Below are positions 11,981-24,053 of a stretch of DNA of 64,000 nucleotides, one piece after another; the first letter of the stretch is position 1, and each line of letters opens with the position of its first letter. The notes beneath the pieces are model-generated. The model was not told the DNA's origin. It did no database searches and saw nothing but the letters and a program-made list of their open reading frames with translations. Source of the DNA: Clarireedia homoeocarpa (taxonomy: Eukaryota; Ascomycota; Leotiomycetes; Helotiales; Rutstroemiaceae); the NCBI GenBank assembly GCA_001465935.1, contig LNKV01000003.1, positions 1,618,363-1,682,362 on the forward strand. Reading direction: 5' to 3'. The translations under genes were made by a program, and so were the position numbers.

Positions 11981-14900
11981 ATGGCCACCATAAAACCTAT
12001 CGAAGGCCGGACGGTGAAACAACTCGATTCCTGATGGCTGATCTTTTGACTAACAAGTGATTTCTTACAGATCCATCAGATCCAGTCTGGTCAGGTAATT
12101 GTTGATTTATGCTCGGTGGTCAAAGAATTAGTCGAGAACAGCTTGGATGCGGGTGCAACGAGTATTGGTAGTAGCCACTTTATGCAAGGAGAGACCTCCA
12201 TACCCGTGCTGATGATACATTAGATGTACGCTTCAAAAACCAAGGTCTCGATGCCATCGAAGTTCAAGATAACGGTGGAGGCATTTCCCCGCACAACTAC
12301 GAGACCCTAGCACTCAAGCATCATACCTCAAAACTGTCGACCTACAACGACCTCACTACCCTACAAACCTTTGGCTTCCGTGGCGAAGCTTTATCTTCTC
12401 TCTGTGCCCTATCGAACTTCACTGTCATAACATGCATGCCGGAGAATGCGCCAAAAGGCACGAAGCTTGAATTTGAGGTGTCGGGTAAATTGAAAGGAAC
12501 ATCTGTAGTTGCGGCGCAGAAAGGCACGACGGTGATAGTCGAGAATCTATTCAACAGTCTGCCGGTAAGGAGAAGAGAGCTCGAAAGGAATATCAAACGA
12601 GAATGGAATCGAGTTACCGGGGTCTTAGGACAATACGCGTGTATACAGACAGGCATTAAGTTTTCTGTTTCTCAGCAGGCTGCCAAGGGTAAAAAGACCA
12701 CGATATTCTCTACAAAGGGAAACCCAACAACCAGAGAAAATATTTCCAACGTTTTTGGAGCAAAAACTCTTACAGCATTGATACCCTTGGATTTGCGGCT
12801 AGAATTAGAACCGACGAGTGATCCTAGTCAAAAATGGAGCACGCAACAAGACGGTGGTACGAAAGACATCCGTATCACGGGTCATATTTCGCGACCTGCT
12901 ACCGGCGAGGGCAGGCAAACACCTGATAGGCAAATGTTCTTCGTAAATGCCAGACCTTGCGGGTTACCTCAAGTGACAAAAGCATTCAACGAAGTCTACA
13001 AATCATACAGTGGATGGGGAAGCACTCAGTCTCCGTTTATCTTTGCAAACATCGAGCTGGATACCCATCTTTATGATGTCAACGTCAGTCCGGATAAGCG
13101 TACTATTTTACTTCACGATCAAAGCCGTATGCTAGAGAATCTAAAAACTGCTCTTACTGCACTTTTCGAGACTCAGGACTATACTGTGCCGATTTCACAA
13201 TTGCCTGCTCAGAGACAACCTGTGTACAAGCAACTGACTATTGATCGGGGAACGCCAAAAGCGACGAAGAGTTCACAGAGACCTTCTCGGAGTCCGGTTG
13301 ACTCTGCTGGAGAGGATGACGAGTCGGACAATGAAAGAGACAGGTTTAGACAGAGTAACATAACCCAGAATGCTGGTAGTGAAGAGCCTGATAATGATGC
13401 AACGCCCGATATAAGTCGCGGCGCCATATCAAGAGGCCCAATGGCTCACGATGACAAGGCTGTCAACCTAATCTCAAACTGGGCGGCCAGACAGTCGGAA
13501 GATAGGAATGAGCAGCAAACTGCACGCCGCAAATCAGTGCAAGATGTGCACCACGGCATTTCGAAAGAAAAGCAGTCGCTGATATCCAAGTTTGGCAAAG
13601 AAGCGGCAAAAGAAGTGGGACCAATAGCCAACTTAGAATCACCCGATATCTCGATTGCGAATACTCAGGAATCTGGTGCTGCAGTGGAACTAGATGAATC
13701 CATAGAGGAGAAACCGGTTTCCAGAGAAGTATCAGAAGATGTCTTTGGTCGGGAGACATCGCAACTTCCCATACCAGCACTGCTTTCACCCTCTATGATC
13801 TCCTCACCTGGTGTCATCAGTTCTGTCGGAAGTAGTAGACCACTACGATCTCAACCAGAAATTGCTACCATCACAATAGGTGACCATACAGTAACAAGCT
13901 CGATCGGCACACCTTATTCGAAGCGCTTGAGACTGGATCTTCCTTCTACACCAACTCCTCGTCCGAAACACACGCGCGGTGACACTTCTATGCCCTCGTT
14001 TGGCAATCGGCTTAGCCAACGGTTTGCTGCGCCTGGAACCCAGGCGACGGATTCTGATATGGAGCCTGCGATGTTTGGAAGAGACTCGAAGATGCCAGAC
14101 CCACAGAATTCAGACCCCAGTATGGCGACTACAGAAGGGAATGGATCAGATGGCTCAAATGCTTCATCGCCGTTGCCACAGGATGCATATCCAGAGGAAG
14201 ATGTAGGACGTGGTGTCGATGAAGAACCACCTGGCCAATCACCTGATGAAGAAGGTCCTCCTGGGTCATCGCACGCATCGTCGGATTCTGAGAAAGACGG
14301 CGAGTACGTGGATGAAGCGGAAAGAAAAGTTCGTGAAGAAGCGAGAGTGCAGGAAATGATTGACGATGCCGAGAAAACCTCTGCAATACCATCTCAAGAT
14401 AATCTCATTCGTGCTAAAAGTCTCCTCCGAGGAGCAGCTAAGAGGAAAGAGTCCACATACAATCTGGTTCGAACTGTGGATACTACTGCTTTTGATATAA
14501 GCAAGCACTTCCATTCTCTCAACACAGCTCTTTCTGCATATGTGGACTCGACCACATCAAATTCCCAAGGCGAAGCACTTGATGCCGATGGCGCCGAAGA
14601 GCGACTCTCTCTTACTATCTCGAAGTCTGACTTCGCAAAGATGAAAGTCATCGGTCAATTCAATCTCGGCTTTATCCTTGCATCGAAAGCACCAGAGCCT
14701 GGTACCGACGGTGCCCTTCAGACTGCAAATAATGTATTCATCATTGACCAGCATTCATCAGACGAAAAGTACAATTTTGAACGTCTGCAAGCCACCACCA
14801 TCGTCCAGTCTCAACGCCTCGTCTATCCTAAAACCCTATCCCTCACCGCCCTCGAAGAAGAAATCGTAGCCGAAAACCTCGAGGCCCTCGAATCCAACGG

Positions 14901-15342
14901 CTTCATCGTAACCATGGATTCCTCATCCCAAAACGTCGGTGCCCGCTGCCAACTCGTCTCCCTACCTGTATCCCGGGAGACTACGTTCTCGATCAACGAC
15001 CTCGAAGAACTGATAGCGCTGATTGCGGAACAGGGAGGCGTCGCAGGGAGGGGCGTGCCGAGACCGAGCAAGGTAAGGAAAATGTTTGCGATGAGGGCTT
15101 GTAGGAGTAGTATTATGATTGGGAAGAGCTTGGATAAGAGGCAGATGGAGAAGGTGGTTAGGCATATGGGTGAGATTGATAAACCGTGGAATTGTCCACA
15201 TGGGAGACCGACTATGAGACATCTTTGTGGGTTGGGGTTGTGGGATGAAGAGGGGTGGAGGGAGGGGTGTGGGGAGGGAGATGGAGATGCGGATGTAAGA
15301 ATGGACTGGGCTGGGTGGATTAGGGAAAGGAGAGAAGGGTGA
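11981..15342 (+). CDS. pms1: Pms1, MutL-alpha mismatch-repair endonuclease subunit
   Basis: DNA mismatch-repair protein that pairs with Mlh1; GHKL ATPase with a C-terminal nicking site. Exons 11981-12013, 12071-12167 and 12224-15342 join in frame to 1082 aa. N-terminal ATPase motifs: VKELVENSLDAGAT (Mg-binding Asn), DNGGGI, and GFRGEALSSL. The middle (about residues 330-760) is Ser/Pro/Glu-rich and low in conservation. The C-terminal endonuclease motif near residue 884 reads DQHSSDEKYNFE against the family consensus DQHA-X2-E-X4-E, so the Ala is Ser here. ACRSSIMIGK and CPHGRPTMRHL complete the metal site. The Gly/Glu/Asp-rich end, after LGLWDEEGW, is short. The first exon of 33 nt (MATIKPIEGRT) matches the invariant Pms1 N-terminus, which fixes the start. 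Confidence 0.95.
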
Positions 15343-16104
15343 GAGGGTAGGGTTGGAAGTGTTGTGTTATAGAGGTTGAGATTTATACGGGGGGGGTCTT
15401 TAAATTTGAGTCCTGTGGGGGTGGGATCTTAGGATGCTCTGGAATTTAATGTTTCATACCACGACAGGAGAAATCTCAAAGTGAGTAGCAATCTGAACAA
15501 TGGAACAATGATTTAGGAAGCAAAGCCCATGTCAGATACCATATATCCAATAGTATTGCAAAATATCACGTGTACACACTATAGATGATGTACGTTCTTA
15601 TATTCGACTCGGTATCTCATACATGCTGACTACATACATACATACACATGTCTGTCATTTCCCATATCGAAATCCATCACAACAAGAATAAAAATAACAT
15701 AAAATTCATTCGCCCAGACCTAGATCCCTGTGCCGTGTCCCCCCCTGCTGTACCAAATAACATATCCAATACAATATAACATAACAATCTTGCGTAAAAG
15801 CACTATAAAAATATATCAAGTACAACGCATACATACAAGTAACAGGAACTTGCGAATATATCTAATTCTATCCCGTATTCATGGAGATGAGATAAGATGA
15901 GATGAATCGGAGAGAATATGCGTGGCTCGACTGATATCGAGGATTTGTTTCCGTTCGCTCGTTTCAGCTTAGTTGATAGGGAGGGTTCAATGATCCGCCC
16001 ACTCACCCTCTCTCTATAATCTCATCCACCTCCTCCCCAATTCCTCATCCTCCTCACAATCAAAAGCTCTCTCTTTTTCCATCCAAGTCCATCCTACGCC
16101 CCCC
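15343..16104. other. Convergent 3' flanks of pms1 and the membrane protein gene
   Basis: About 760 bases between two stop codons facing each other. It is AT-rich, with CATA repeats near 15630, and has no supportable gene. Presumably 3' UTRs and terminators of both genes. Confidence 0.6.
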
Positions 16105-17952
16105 TTAAATAATCTGCAACCCTGTCAATCCACTCACCCTCCGAAACCTGGCTCCCCACTGTCCGCCGCCCCTCCCCTCCTCCGCCACCTTCCCACTAAC
16201 ATCTCTCCCCCTTGTGCCCAGCCCCTCGCCTAAATCAACCCCACTACTCACTTGTCTCCCACCACCCACCATCACCGGCGGCGTGCGCGCCTTCAACTCC
16301 CCATACGACCGCGCTTTAAACGCGTCAGCTTCACCAGAGCGCGTGCGCAATGGTTTGGGTGTGAGTTCACGCAGGGTGGGCGAGCGGAGAGGCCATTCAG
16401 TGCCGTTGTATGTGGTTGGGGATGTAGGGTTGCTGATGGGTGCGTGTGCGTCGGCGATGTCGTCGGTGGAGTAGGTTGAAGAGGGGATTTGGGGTCGTGG
16501 GGTAGGTGGGTTTTCGGCGAGAGGGTGGGGGAGACGGTATGCGTAGTTGTTTTCTTCTTCTTCATCTTCGGAGGAGGAGTGGGAGAGGGAGGAGGGGTCG
16601 GGAGGGAGGGGGTGGTAGGATGATTTGGATTTGGTGGGGGATTTGGGTGGGGTGCGAGGAGCGCGAGAGGTGTTCTTACCGAGAGAGTCATTCGCCCAGG
16701 GGTCTTTCTTCTTAGGTTGGGTTTGGGAGGTTTGACTTTGAGCTTGGGTGATGATGTCGTCTTTGGATTCGGTAGCTGTGTGGTAGGAGACGTTGGAGGG
16801 TTCAGAGATTGGGAGAGAGACGTAGGAGAGATTAGCTGTGCGTCTTGGCGAAGCGGAAGTCATAGATGAACGTTTGGCATCGGGGTTAGAGTCTCGTGAA
16901 GGGCTGTGGCGATGGTAACGAGCGGGAGAACCATGACGAGATGTTCGGGGTGAAGAGGCTTTGCTTTGGAAAGATTCGTTGGAGTTGGTGCGGGTGTGGA
17001 GGAAAGGGACAGTGGGGGCTCGAACCAAATCTTCGTAGGGAGCTTCAGAGCGACGGCGGCCTTCAAAACGCTCCGAGAGATGCTTTTCGGACACTGTCGT
17101 GGTTGTGACGGTGGAGATGGAGGATTTGTTGCGTTTATGGCGGGAAGTGAGATTATCTTCTAGCGGGTTCATATCCGGTGGGAGTTTGGTAATCCGGCGG
17201 AATGTCAAAGCCAAATAGAGAGAAATGGATAGAGAAATTAAATGAAGACCTCCCCCAACTGTAGCTGCGTAGAACACTACATCAGCAAATATGGGACGGA
17301 GACTTTGGTCAGATAATAAGGTCTTCCATTCGGATTGTCTTGTCTTTGCAACCAATGCACTAAATGCGTAAAATGGAACGATAGACGCATCAAAAAAAGA
17401 TGCAAATCCCATATAAGATGCAGAAGATCCGGGAGTTCTACCATCTGGGCGTCGTACCAAATGGTAAACTCCATAGCCAGTGTGAAGAGTTGCAACACCG
17501 GGCTACACTTTTGTCAGAATTTTATGCCCGTAGAAATTGATCGAAAACTTACGGCAAGCCTGATAATCCAACCTGTGGATGGATCAACACCAGAAATGAG
17601 AATTCCCATGACAAGCAAGCCAACAGCGATAAGAAGTTGAACGCATCGGAACCCTAACAATACCCATCTTGTCAACTTAATCTTCTTCTTTATAGAAGGG
17701 TTCATGGGCTGAGCATTGATATTTCCGTATGGAACAATCAGGTAGGAGCTGCTAGAACATGTCAGTATGATTTCACGGCAAATAATGATATGCGAGGAAG
17801 TACTCAGGATGCTGATTGAAGCTGATTAGAGGTCCATCAGGCCTCTTTGGTTTTGGAGCCGGTGGAGACCAGCTTGCCCGCGTAACCGCCTTTGGATCAA
17901 ATGAATAATCCGTTCGGATGGGATCATAAAGGAATGGAGGTTTAATGCCCAT
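16105..17952 (-). CDS. Conserved fungal multi-pass membrane protein, function unknown
   Basis: 581 aa from three exons: 17952-17804, 17751-17553 and 17502-16105. Joins are in frame and the start MGIKPPFLYDP fits a short cytosolic N-terminus. Roughly residues 80-250 contain four hydrophobic segments: WVLLGFRCVQLLIAVGLLVM, the IIRLAPGVATLHTGY region, FASFFDASIVPFYAFSALV, and FYAATVGGGLHLISLSIS. The arrangement recalls MARVEL-like four-helix proteins but I cannot confirm homology. The remaining ~330 residues form a Ser/Pro/Arg-rich, probably disordered cytosolic tail. The gene shares a 239-bp divergent promoter with arh1. Gene structure is well supported; function is not known. Confidence 0.8.
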
Positions 17953-18191
17953 TGTACCGGACAATGAAAAGAACGACAGAGAGAAGAATGAAGAGATTCC
18001 AGGAATGTAGCTCCAAGAATGTAGGTGTTTGAAAGAACAGAACAGACCGGGATGCATAAATGCATGGCTGGCGCTTGGATCAACAAACCTGGGGATCCAA
18101 GCGGCGTTGACATGGCAACGAGGGATATTTTTATCGCGATAAAGATTTCCGAAAGTTTTAATGACGTTAGAGGGGCCAAGAGCAGTCGAAA
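17953..18191. promoter_or_regulatory. 239-bp divergent promoter, membrane protein gene / arh1
   Basis: Start codons at 17952 (-) and 18192 (+) face away from each other across 239 bases, so both genes must draw on this short region. No defined TATA element was recognised. Confidence 0.6.
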
Positions 18192-19879
18192 ATGAATGGG
18201 CTGGTTAGACCTTGGGTTTGCACGCGATGTGTGAATTCGTTACGACGACCTGCAAATCCGCTCCACCAATTGAGGTTCTTCACTAAAAGTGCGCGACGGT
18301 ATACTGAGAAAGTCAGACACGATGGCAGGCCTTTCAGAATGGCCGTCATCGGATCCGGACCCGCTGGTTTCTACACTGCCTACAAGGTGATGTCCAAGAT
18401 TGAGAATTCAATCGTGGATATGTATGAACACCTGCCAGTTCCGTACGGTCTAGTACGGTTTGGAGTTGCTCCAGATCATCCTGAAGTAAAGGCACGTCGG
18501 GTTACGATTTCGGAAGTTGACTCACACTACACGGAGTATCACTAACGATTGTCCCAGAACTGTCAAGACAAATTCAACGAAGTCGCCGAGTCGCCGAACT
18601 TCAATTTCATTGGAAATATATCTATTGGGGAGCACGCTGGTGCTCTGCCGCTCTCATCCCTCTTGCCACATTACGATGCTATATTGTTTGCGTATGGCGC
18701 ATCTCGAGATCGCACACTGAATATACCTGGGGAAGATGATCTCAAGGGCATATACTCAGCACGGGCATTTGTAGGATGGTATAATGGACTACCTGAATAT
18801 GCGGATCTAGAACCTGATTTGACTCAAGGCGATGAAGCCGTGGTTGTTGGTCAGGGAAACGTTGCGCTAGATGTTGCGAGGATTCTACTGCAGGATCCAG
18901 ATGTGTTGCGCACGTCGGATATCACAGGCAAAGCGATTGAAACTCTGCAAAAGAGTCGCGTTCGAAGAGTAAGAGTAGTCGGCAGAAGAGGGCCTTTACA
19001 GGTTTGTTCCAGGGACTTCATTGGGAGATGCCTGTGCTTGAAGGCTGATGATTATAGGCGGCGTTCACCATTAAAGAAGTTCGAGAACTTGTCAAGTTAA
19101 ACTCAGTAGCTTTTCACCCTGTAGATTCATCTCTGATACCGGAAGACATATCGAAGCTACCTCGAGCCCCTAGGCGGATCATGGAGATAATTAAGAAGGG
19201 GTCGAGCGCATCTCTGGAATCAGCAGCCAAATCATGGTCTCTTGATTTCTGTCTTTCGCCAGTTTCTTTCAACGCCAGTGAACAGTCGCCGTCTCAATTG
19301 GGCAGCATGTCGTTCGAGAAGACGATGCTAGTTCCCGGTCCTCTTGATCCGGAAGCTAAAGCTAATGGGACGGGTGATATCGTTAATATTCCGTCATCGC
19401 TAGCTTTCCGCTCGATAGGATATAAATCAGAGGCACTACCAGGATTCCCGGACCTGGGGATACCATTCAACAACAAATCTGGCGTAATACCAAATGATCT
19501 ATTAGGTCGTATAGTAAATGACAATGAAGGATGGGCGAGTTCAGATTCGTCAAGACACATCCCAGGGATGTATTGCGCAGGCTGGGTAAAACGTGGACCT
19601 ACAGGTGTCATCGCTAGTACTATGCTGGATGCATTCTCGACTGCGGACACGATTGCTGATGATTGGTACTCGCATAAGGAGTTTCTGAATGGGAATAGGG
19701 GAGGCTCTGGCCTTGGGTGGGAAGGGATCAAGAGCGAGGCTGACAAGAGAGGCTGCCGAAGAGTGACTTGGAAAGACTGGCAGAAGATTGATGCAACCGA
19801 AAGAAGGAGAGGGAACAGCATTGGGAAGGTAAGAGAAAAGTTTACAAGAGTAGAAGACATGCTAGCGGTTCTTGATTGA
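18192..19879 (+). CDS. arh1: Mitochondrial NADPH:adrenodoxin oxidoreductase Arh1
   Basis: Flavoenzyme passing electrons from NADPH to mitochondrial ferredoxin (Yah1), for Fe-S cluster and heme A synthesis. Exons 18192-18491, 18558-19001 and 19058-19879 give 521 aa. The N-terminus (basic, no acidic residues in the first ~38) looks like a matrix presequence. FAD site AVIGSGPAGFYTAYKV; family block GLVRFGVAPDHPEVK; NADPH site VVGQGNVALDVARILL with RRVRVVGRRGP; C-terminal YCAGWVKRGPTGVI. Intron 1 appears to be GC-AG: keeping the conserved PEVK-NCQDKF junction needs the donor AAG/gcacgt. A GT donor six bases upstream would also stay in frame but would delete Val-Lys. The gene ends 41 bp from the convergent ETF-alpha gene. 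Confidence 0.94.
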
Positions 19880-19920
19880 ACTATAAACATAGAACCAATA
19901 ATACTGTATATTTATCTCAT

Positions 19921-21035
19921 CTACTTTTTTAACTTCTCGGTGAGCTCTGGTACCTTTTCAAACAAATCTCCAACCAAACCAACATCCGCGACTTGGAATA
20001 TGGGCGCGTCAGCGTCTTTGTTGATGGCTGCGATAACCTTACTATCCTTCATTCCTGCTAGATGCTGTATGGCGCCGGAGATACCTGCGCAAAGGTATAA
20101 TTCTGGTGCTACGACTTTCCCTGTTTGACCAACTTGAAGACTGTTGTCCGCATATCCACTGTCTACAGCAGCTCTTGATGCTCCGACAGCCGCCCCCAGA
20201 GCATCCGCTAGTGGCAACATAATTCTATCGAAGTCTTCCTTGGATTTCAATCCTCGTCCACCAGATACAACTCTTCCGGCCGTGGCCAAGTCTGGTCTGT
20301 CTGATTTTGCGAGATTTTCTGATACCCACTCAGTAGTAGACTCCACTTTGGGATCTACACCATCTTCGATTGCTGCTGAACCTCCCTCCGCTGGCGCAGC
20401 TGCGAATGCAGTCCCTCTGATTGTGAATACTTTGATGTCATCCGAGGACTCGACGGTTGCGATCGCATTCCCAGCATATATCGGCCGAACAAATGTATTC
20501 TCGTTCTCGATTGCGGTAATATCGGAAATTTGTTGAACATCCAGCAATGCTGCAACGCGGGGGAAGAGATTCTTTCCGAACGCAGTGTGCCCCGCAATAA
20601 TGTGCGTAAATCCGCCTTTCTTGATGTTCTCTGCTAGAAGAGGAGCATAGTTTTCTGGCAATCCCTGAGTGCATGAAGTGTTAGTAAAGAGTAGTTGTAT
20701 GAGTTTCTTTGTGTAAACCAATGACATACCCTGTCGTAAGCTCCATTGTCCACCGCGATAATCTTCTCAATTCCCGCGACCTTAGCTGCCTCCTCAGCCA
20801 CGGATTTGATATTACTTCCAGCAACAAATGCAGTGATGGGACCTCCGAGTTTCTGTGCTGCCGTCACCGCAGCAAGTGATCCATGGTTAAGTTTGCCTTC
20901 CTTCTGCTCGAGAACTGCCAATGATGATATCAGTCTGGCAAGCGCTGAAAGAGATGCAACTGGAGAGGGGCTGACTCGTGGACGCAATTGGCTGCGTGCC
21001 TGCCGTAATACAGAACAGCCAGCTTTTGAAATCAT
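19921..21035 (-). CDS. Electron transfer flavoprotein alpha subunit, mitochondrial
   Basis: The alpha subunit of ETF carries FAD and shuttles electrons from matrix acyl-CoA and other dehydrogenases to ETF-ubiquinone oxidoreductase. 349 aa from two exons (21035-20730 and 20664-19921), joined in phase 0 at GAYDR/GLPENYAPLL. The N-terminus MISKAGCSVLRQARSQLRPR is Arg-rich and fits a matrix presequence. The C-terminal FAD domain shows the family signatures: SGGRGLKSKEDF, VGASRAAVDSGY, QVGQTGKVVAPELYLCAGISG and AINKDADAPIFQVAD. The length is typical. Confidence 0.95.
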
Positions 21036-21528
21036 GTTTGGTAAAAGTTGAGCAATTGAAAACGAAAGTTTCACTTGTTGATGAGCATTCCAATCACAAG
21101 GTCATTTTACCTCATGTTTTTCCGATCCGAGGGGACCGCTGCAAACCGAGGATGTTGTTTGGCGCCTTTGTTGCCTTTGTTGCCTTGAATTTAAGGTGGT
21201 GGAAACCGGATATCACGTTTTGATTGATAATTTTGGCTACAGATTGAGCTTTGGTTTCTAGCGAACAAACGCGACCCTCTTCAAGAAAATCATCAACGCG
21301 AACCACGGCAATATACTTTGCGCCTCGATCTCTGAGAGCTCTATCACTATAAGCTCTAATCTCTCGCATATTTCAACAATAGTACCCGGATTTGTTTGAC
21401 GCGCATGATATACAGTACGCTCATTTGGAGATCCAGTAAGGCTCCCGTTGCGCTGAATTTACAGATCGTCCAAGCACAGCTTATTGCGACAATTGACTAC
21501 GTCCGTTGATTCAAAAGAGCATTTCAAA
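21036..21528. promoter_or_regulatory. Divergent promoter, ETF-alpha / Swi3-type subunit
   Basis: 493 bases between start codons at 21035 (-) and 21529 (+). A short duplicated GTTGCCTTTGTTGCC motif lies near 21170. No other gene or repeat was seen. Confidence 0.55.
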
Positions 21529-23726
21529 ATGGAAGACAATCCTTTAAACTTCGATTCACCCGCCCCAGGTAGTAATTCTATACTTGAACAACCCCCATTG
21601 CCAGCAGAATCCGCTTCACCACCGGCTCAGGAGAGCACAGGACAGACTCAATCTGCTGAAGGTAAACACTGATGATGAAATTATCTACTTATGTGATGTA
21701 GCTGATAATATGCTGTCTTAGATGTTTCGATGGGGGATGCTGGTACGATTGACCCCGCCATAAAGAAAGACACGCCTGCACCTGCTTCCGACAACCCTCT
21801 TGATGCGCCGGAGGCTCCTCTCCCCGAAGCCAGCGAAGCCAAAGACGAAGAGATGGCCGAGGCACAAGATGAAGCCAAAGAAAATAAAGAAGGCGAAGGA
21901 GAAAATGGGGTCGGCGGAGGACAAGTGGAGAAGACCAAAGCTTCGATTGAAAAGTCAGCCAAGCAGCATTTCATTGAGCAAGCACATGCAATCGTATTGC
22001 CAAGTTATACGACTTGGTTCGATATGAATCACATCGCTCCTATCGAGAGGAAGTCATTGCCTGAATTCTTCAACAACCGCAATCGCAGCAAGACACCCGC
22101 TGTTTACAAGGACTATCGAGACTTTATGGTAAACACCTATCGATTAAATCCAATTGAGTATTTGACAGTCACGGCATGTCGAAGAAATTTGGCTGGAGAC
22201 GTCTGCGCAATCATGCGCGTGCACGCATTCCTTGAGCAATGGGGTATAATCAATTATCAAGTACGGCCACACGTTATTCGATTTATCACACAAGTACTGA
22301 CATATCTTAGGTCGATACGGAACAACGACCATCCAGTATTAGTGCTCCATTCACTGGTCACTTCAAGGTTACATGCGATACTCCTCGAGGCTTGCAGCCA
22401 TTCCAACCCTCAGCGGACCCGACGATTTTACAAGGCAAACCAAACAGTGACACAGATGCGAAGGCGGCGGCGGAACCAGGGCCGAAAGCTGATCTAAATC
22501 TGCAGATTGGACGTAACATATATGAGCCTACTGCAAAGGAGAATAAGCTTGGCGCAGAAAGCACGAAGAAGCAAACCAATGGCGATGGCGCAGCGACCAA
22601 TGGTGTTGCAGATGTTCCACCAAAGTCTATCGAAGACCTTGTCAAGCCTCCTACAATAAAGATTCATTGCTTTACATGTGGCGTCGACTGCACACGCTTA
22701 TACTTCCATAATGCTTCGGCCGAGCAAGGTACTTCAGCTACCGGCAAGGTTAAAGCTGACATCTGCGCCAACTGCTATCAAGAATCTCGTTTTCCCCCAA
22801 GTCACTCGAGGGCGCAATATATCAAAAAAGAGAATCCAACGTATTCTACTATTCCTGATCGTGACCGCCCATGGACCGACGAGGAGGTTCTGCGACTCCT
22901 GGAAGCTATGGAGACGCACGATGATGACTGGGCAGCAGTTGCGGATTATGTTAAAACAAGAACGAAGGAGGAGTGCGTTGTCAAGTTCTTGCAATTTGAG
23001 ATCGAAGACAAATACATTGATACTGAGCCCAGTGACAAGAAGTCAATTGGTATTTCCATGTTAGGTCCCAAGCAAGGCTACTTACCGTTCAGCCAAGCTG
23101 ATAACCCAGTCATGTCTGTAATTGGTTTCCTAGCAGGCCTTTCAGAGCCTACAGTCACTGCGGCTGCGGCTGGCAAGACCGTCGAGGCCATGAAACGAAG
23201 CCTACGAGAGAAGCTGGAAAAGCCGCAGGGTTCTGACAAGGGCAAAGACAAAGAGCCAACTAATGATTCGATGGAAATTGATGCAACTGACTCAAGCAAA
23301 GATCCATTGAAATCTCTTGCAACTATATCGCTAGCAACAGTTTCTGGAAGAGCCGGTGCTTTGGCATCTCATGAAGAACGTGAGATGACTCGTCTAGTCT
23401 CAGCAGCCGTCAACACGACATTAATGAAGCTGGACCTAAAGCTCAAACAGTTCAACGAGATGGAAGAGATTCTACAAGCGGAGCGACGCGAATTAGAAAG
23501 AGGCCGCCAGCAACTCTTCTTAGATCGGCTCTTGTTCAAGAAGCGCGTCAAGGATGTACAGGAGGGCCTCAAGACTACCGCTGCTGCAGATGGCGACGCC
23601 GGCGTCAAAATGGTACAGAATATCATGCAAGGTGGGGAGAAGATGACATTCAACGGTGCGACGCCGCCTGCAAACAGTGTACAGCCCTTGAGTGCGGAAG
23701 GTCAAATAAAGAGCTATGATATCTAG
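21529..23726 (+). CDS. SWIRM-SANT chromatin remodeller subunit (Swi3/Rsc8/Ssr type)
   Basis: Core subunit of SWI/SNF- or RSC-class remodelling complexes, nuclear. Exons 21529-21661, 21722-22260 and 22311-23726 give 695 aa. Domains in order: acidic N-terminus; SWIRM (about 126-225, with WFDMNHIAPIERKSLPEFF and NPIEYLTVTACRRNLAGDVC); the linker VDTEQRPSSISAPFTGHF with TPRGLQPFQP; a ZZ-like zinc segment starting IHCFTCGVDC (about 342) with ICANCY; SANT domain (about 409-455, RPWTDEEVLRLLEAMETHDDDW); and a C-terminal coiled coil (KQFNEMEEILQAERRELERG) for dimerisation. I cannot tell from sequence whether it serves SWI/SNF, RSC or both. A single such gene often serves both in filamentous fungi. 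Confidence 0.93.
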
Positions 23727-24053
23727 GATTTCGATGGGATGCAAGTAGGCAGGTGGGCGGTATAGGGTGGCAAAGGGAATTTGGCTTTGGCTGTATTCAA
23801 AGGCGTAATAGGGTTGAATAGGGTAAATGTATCACGTGAATGTGTGGTTAAAAAGATTTACACATGCCACTTTTTCTTTTTGGTCAGTTGAGATTTGGGT
23901 GGTGTCTTTCAACTGAGAGGAATCTTACGTCAAATTCATTTTACCTCCTTGAATGCTTCGAATATGTATTCTTAAGATAATGAAATGGAAATCAAATTGT
24001 TAGATACCCAAAACTTCTTCAATAATCTAGGATTCCATTTGCTATTACTTGTG
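23727..24053. other. Convergent 3' flanks
   Basis: 327 AT-rich bases between the stop codons of the SWIRM gene (+) and rrn5 (-). Nothing else was seen. Confidence 0.55.
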
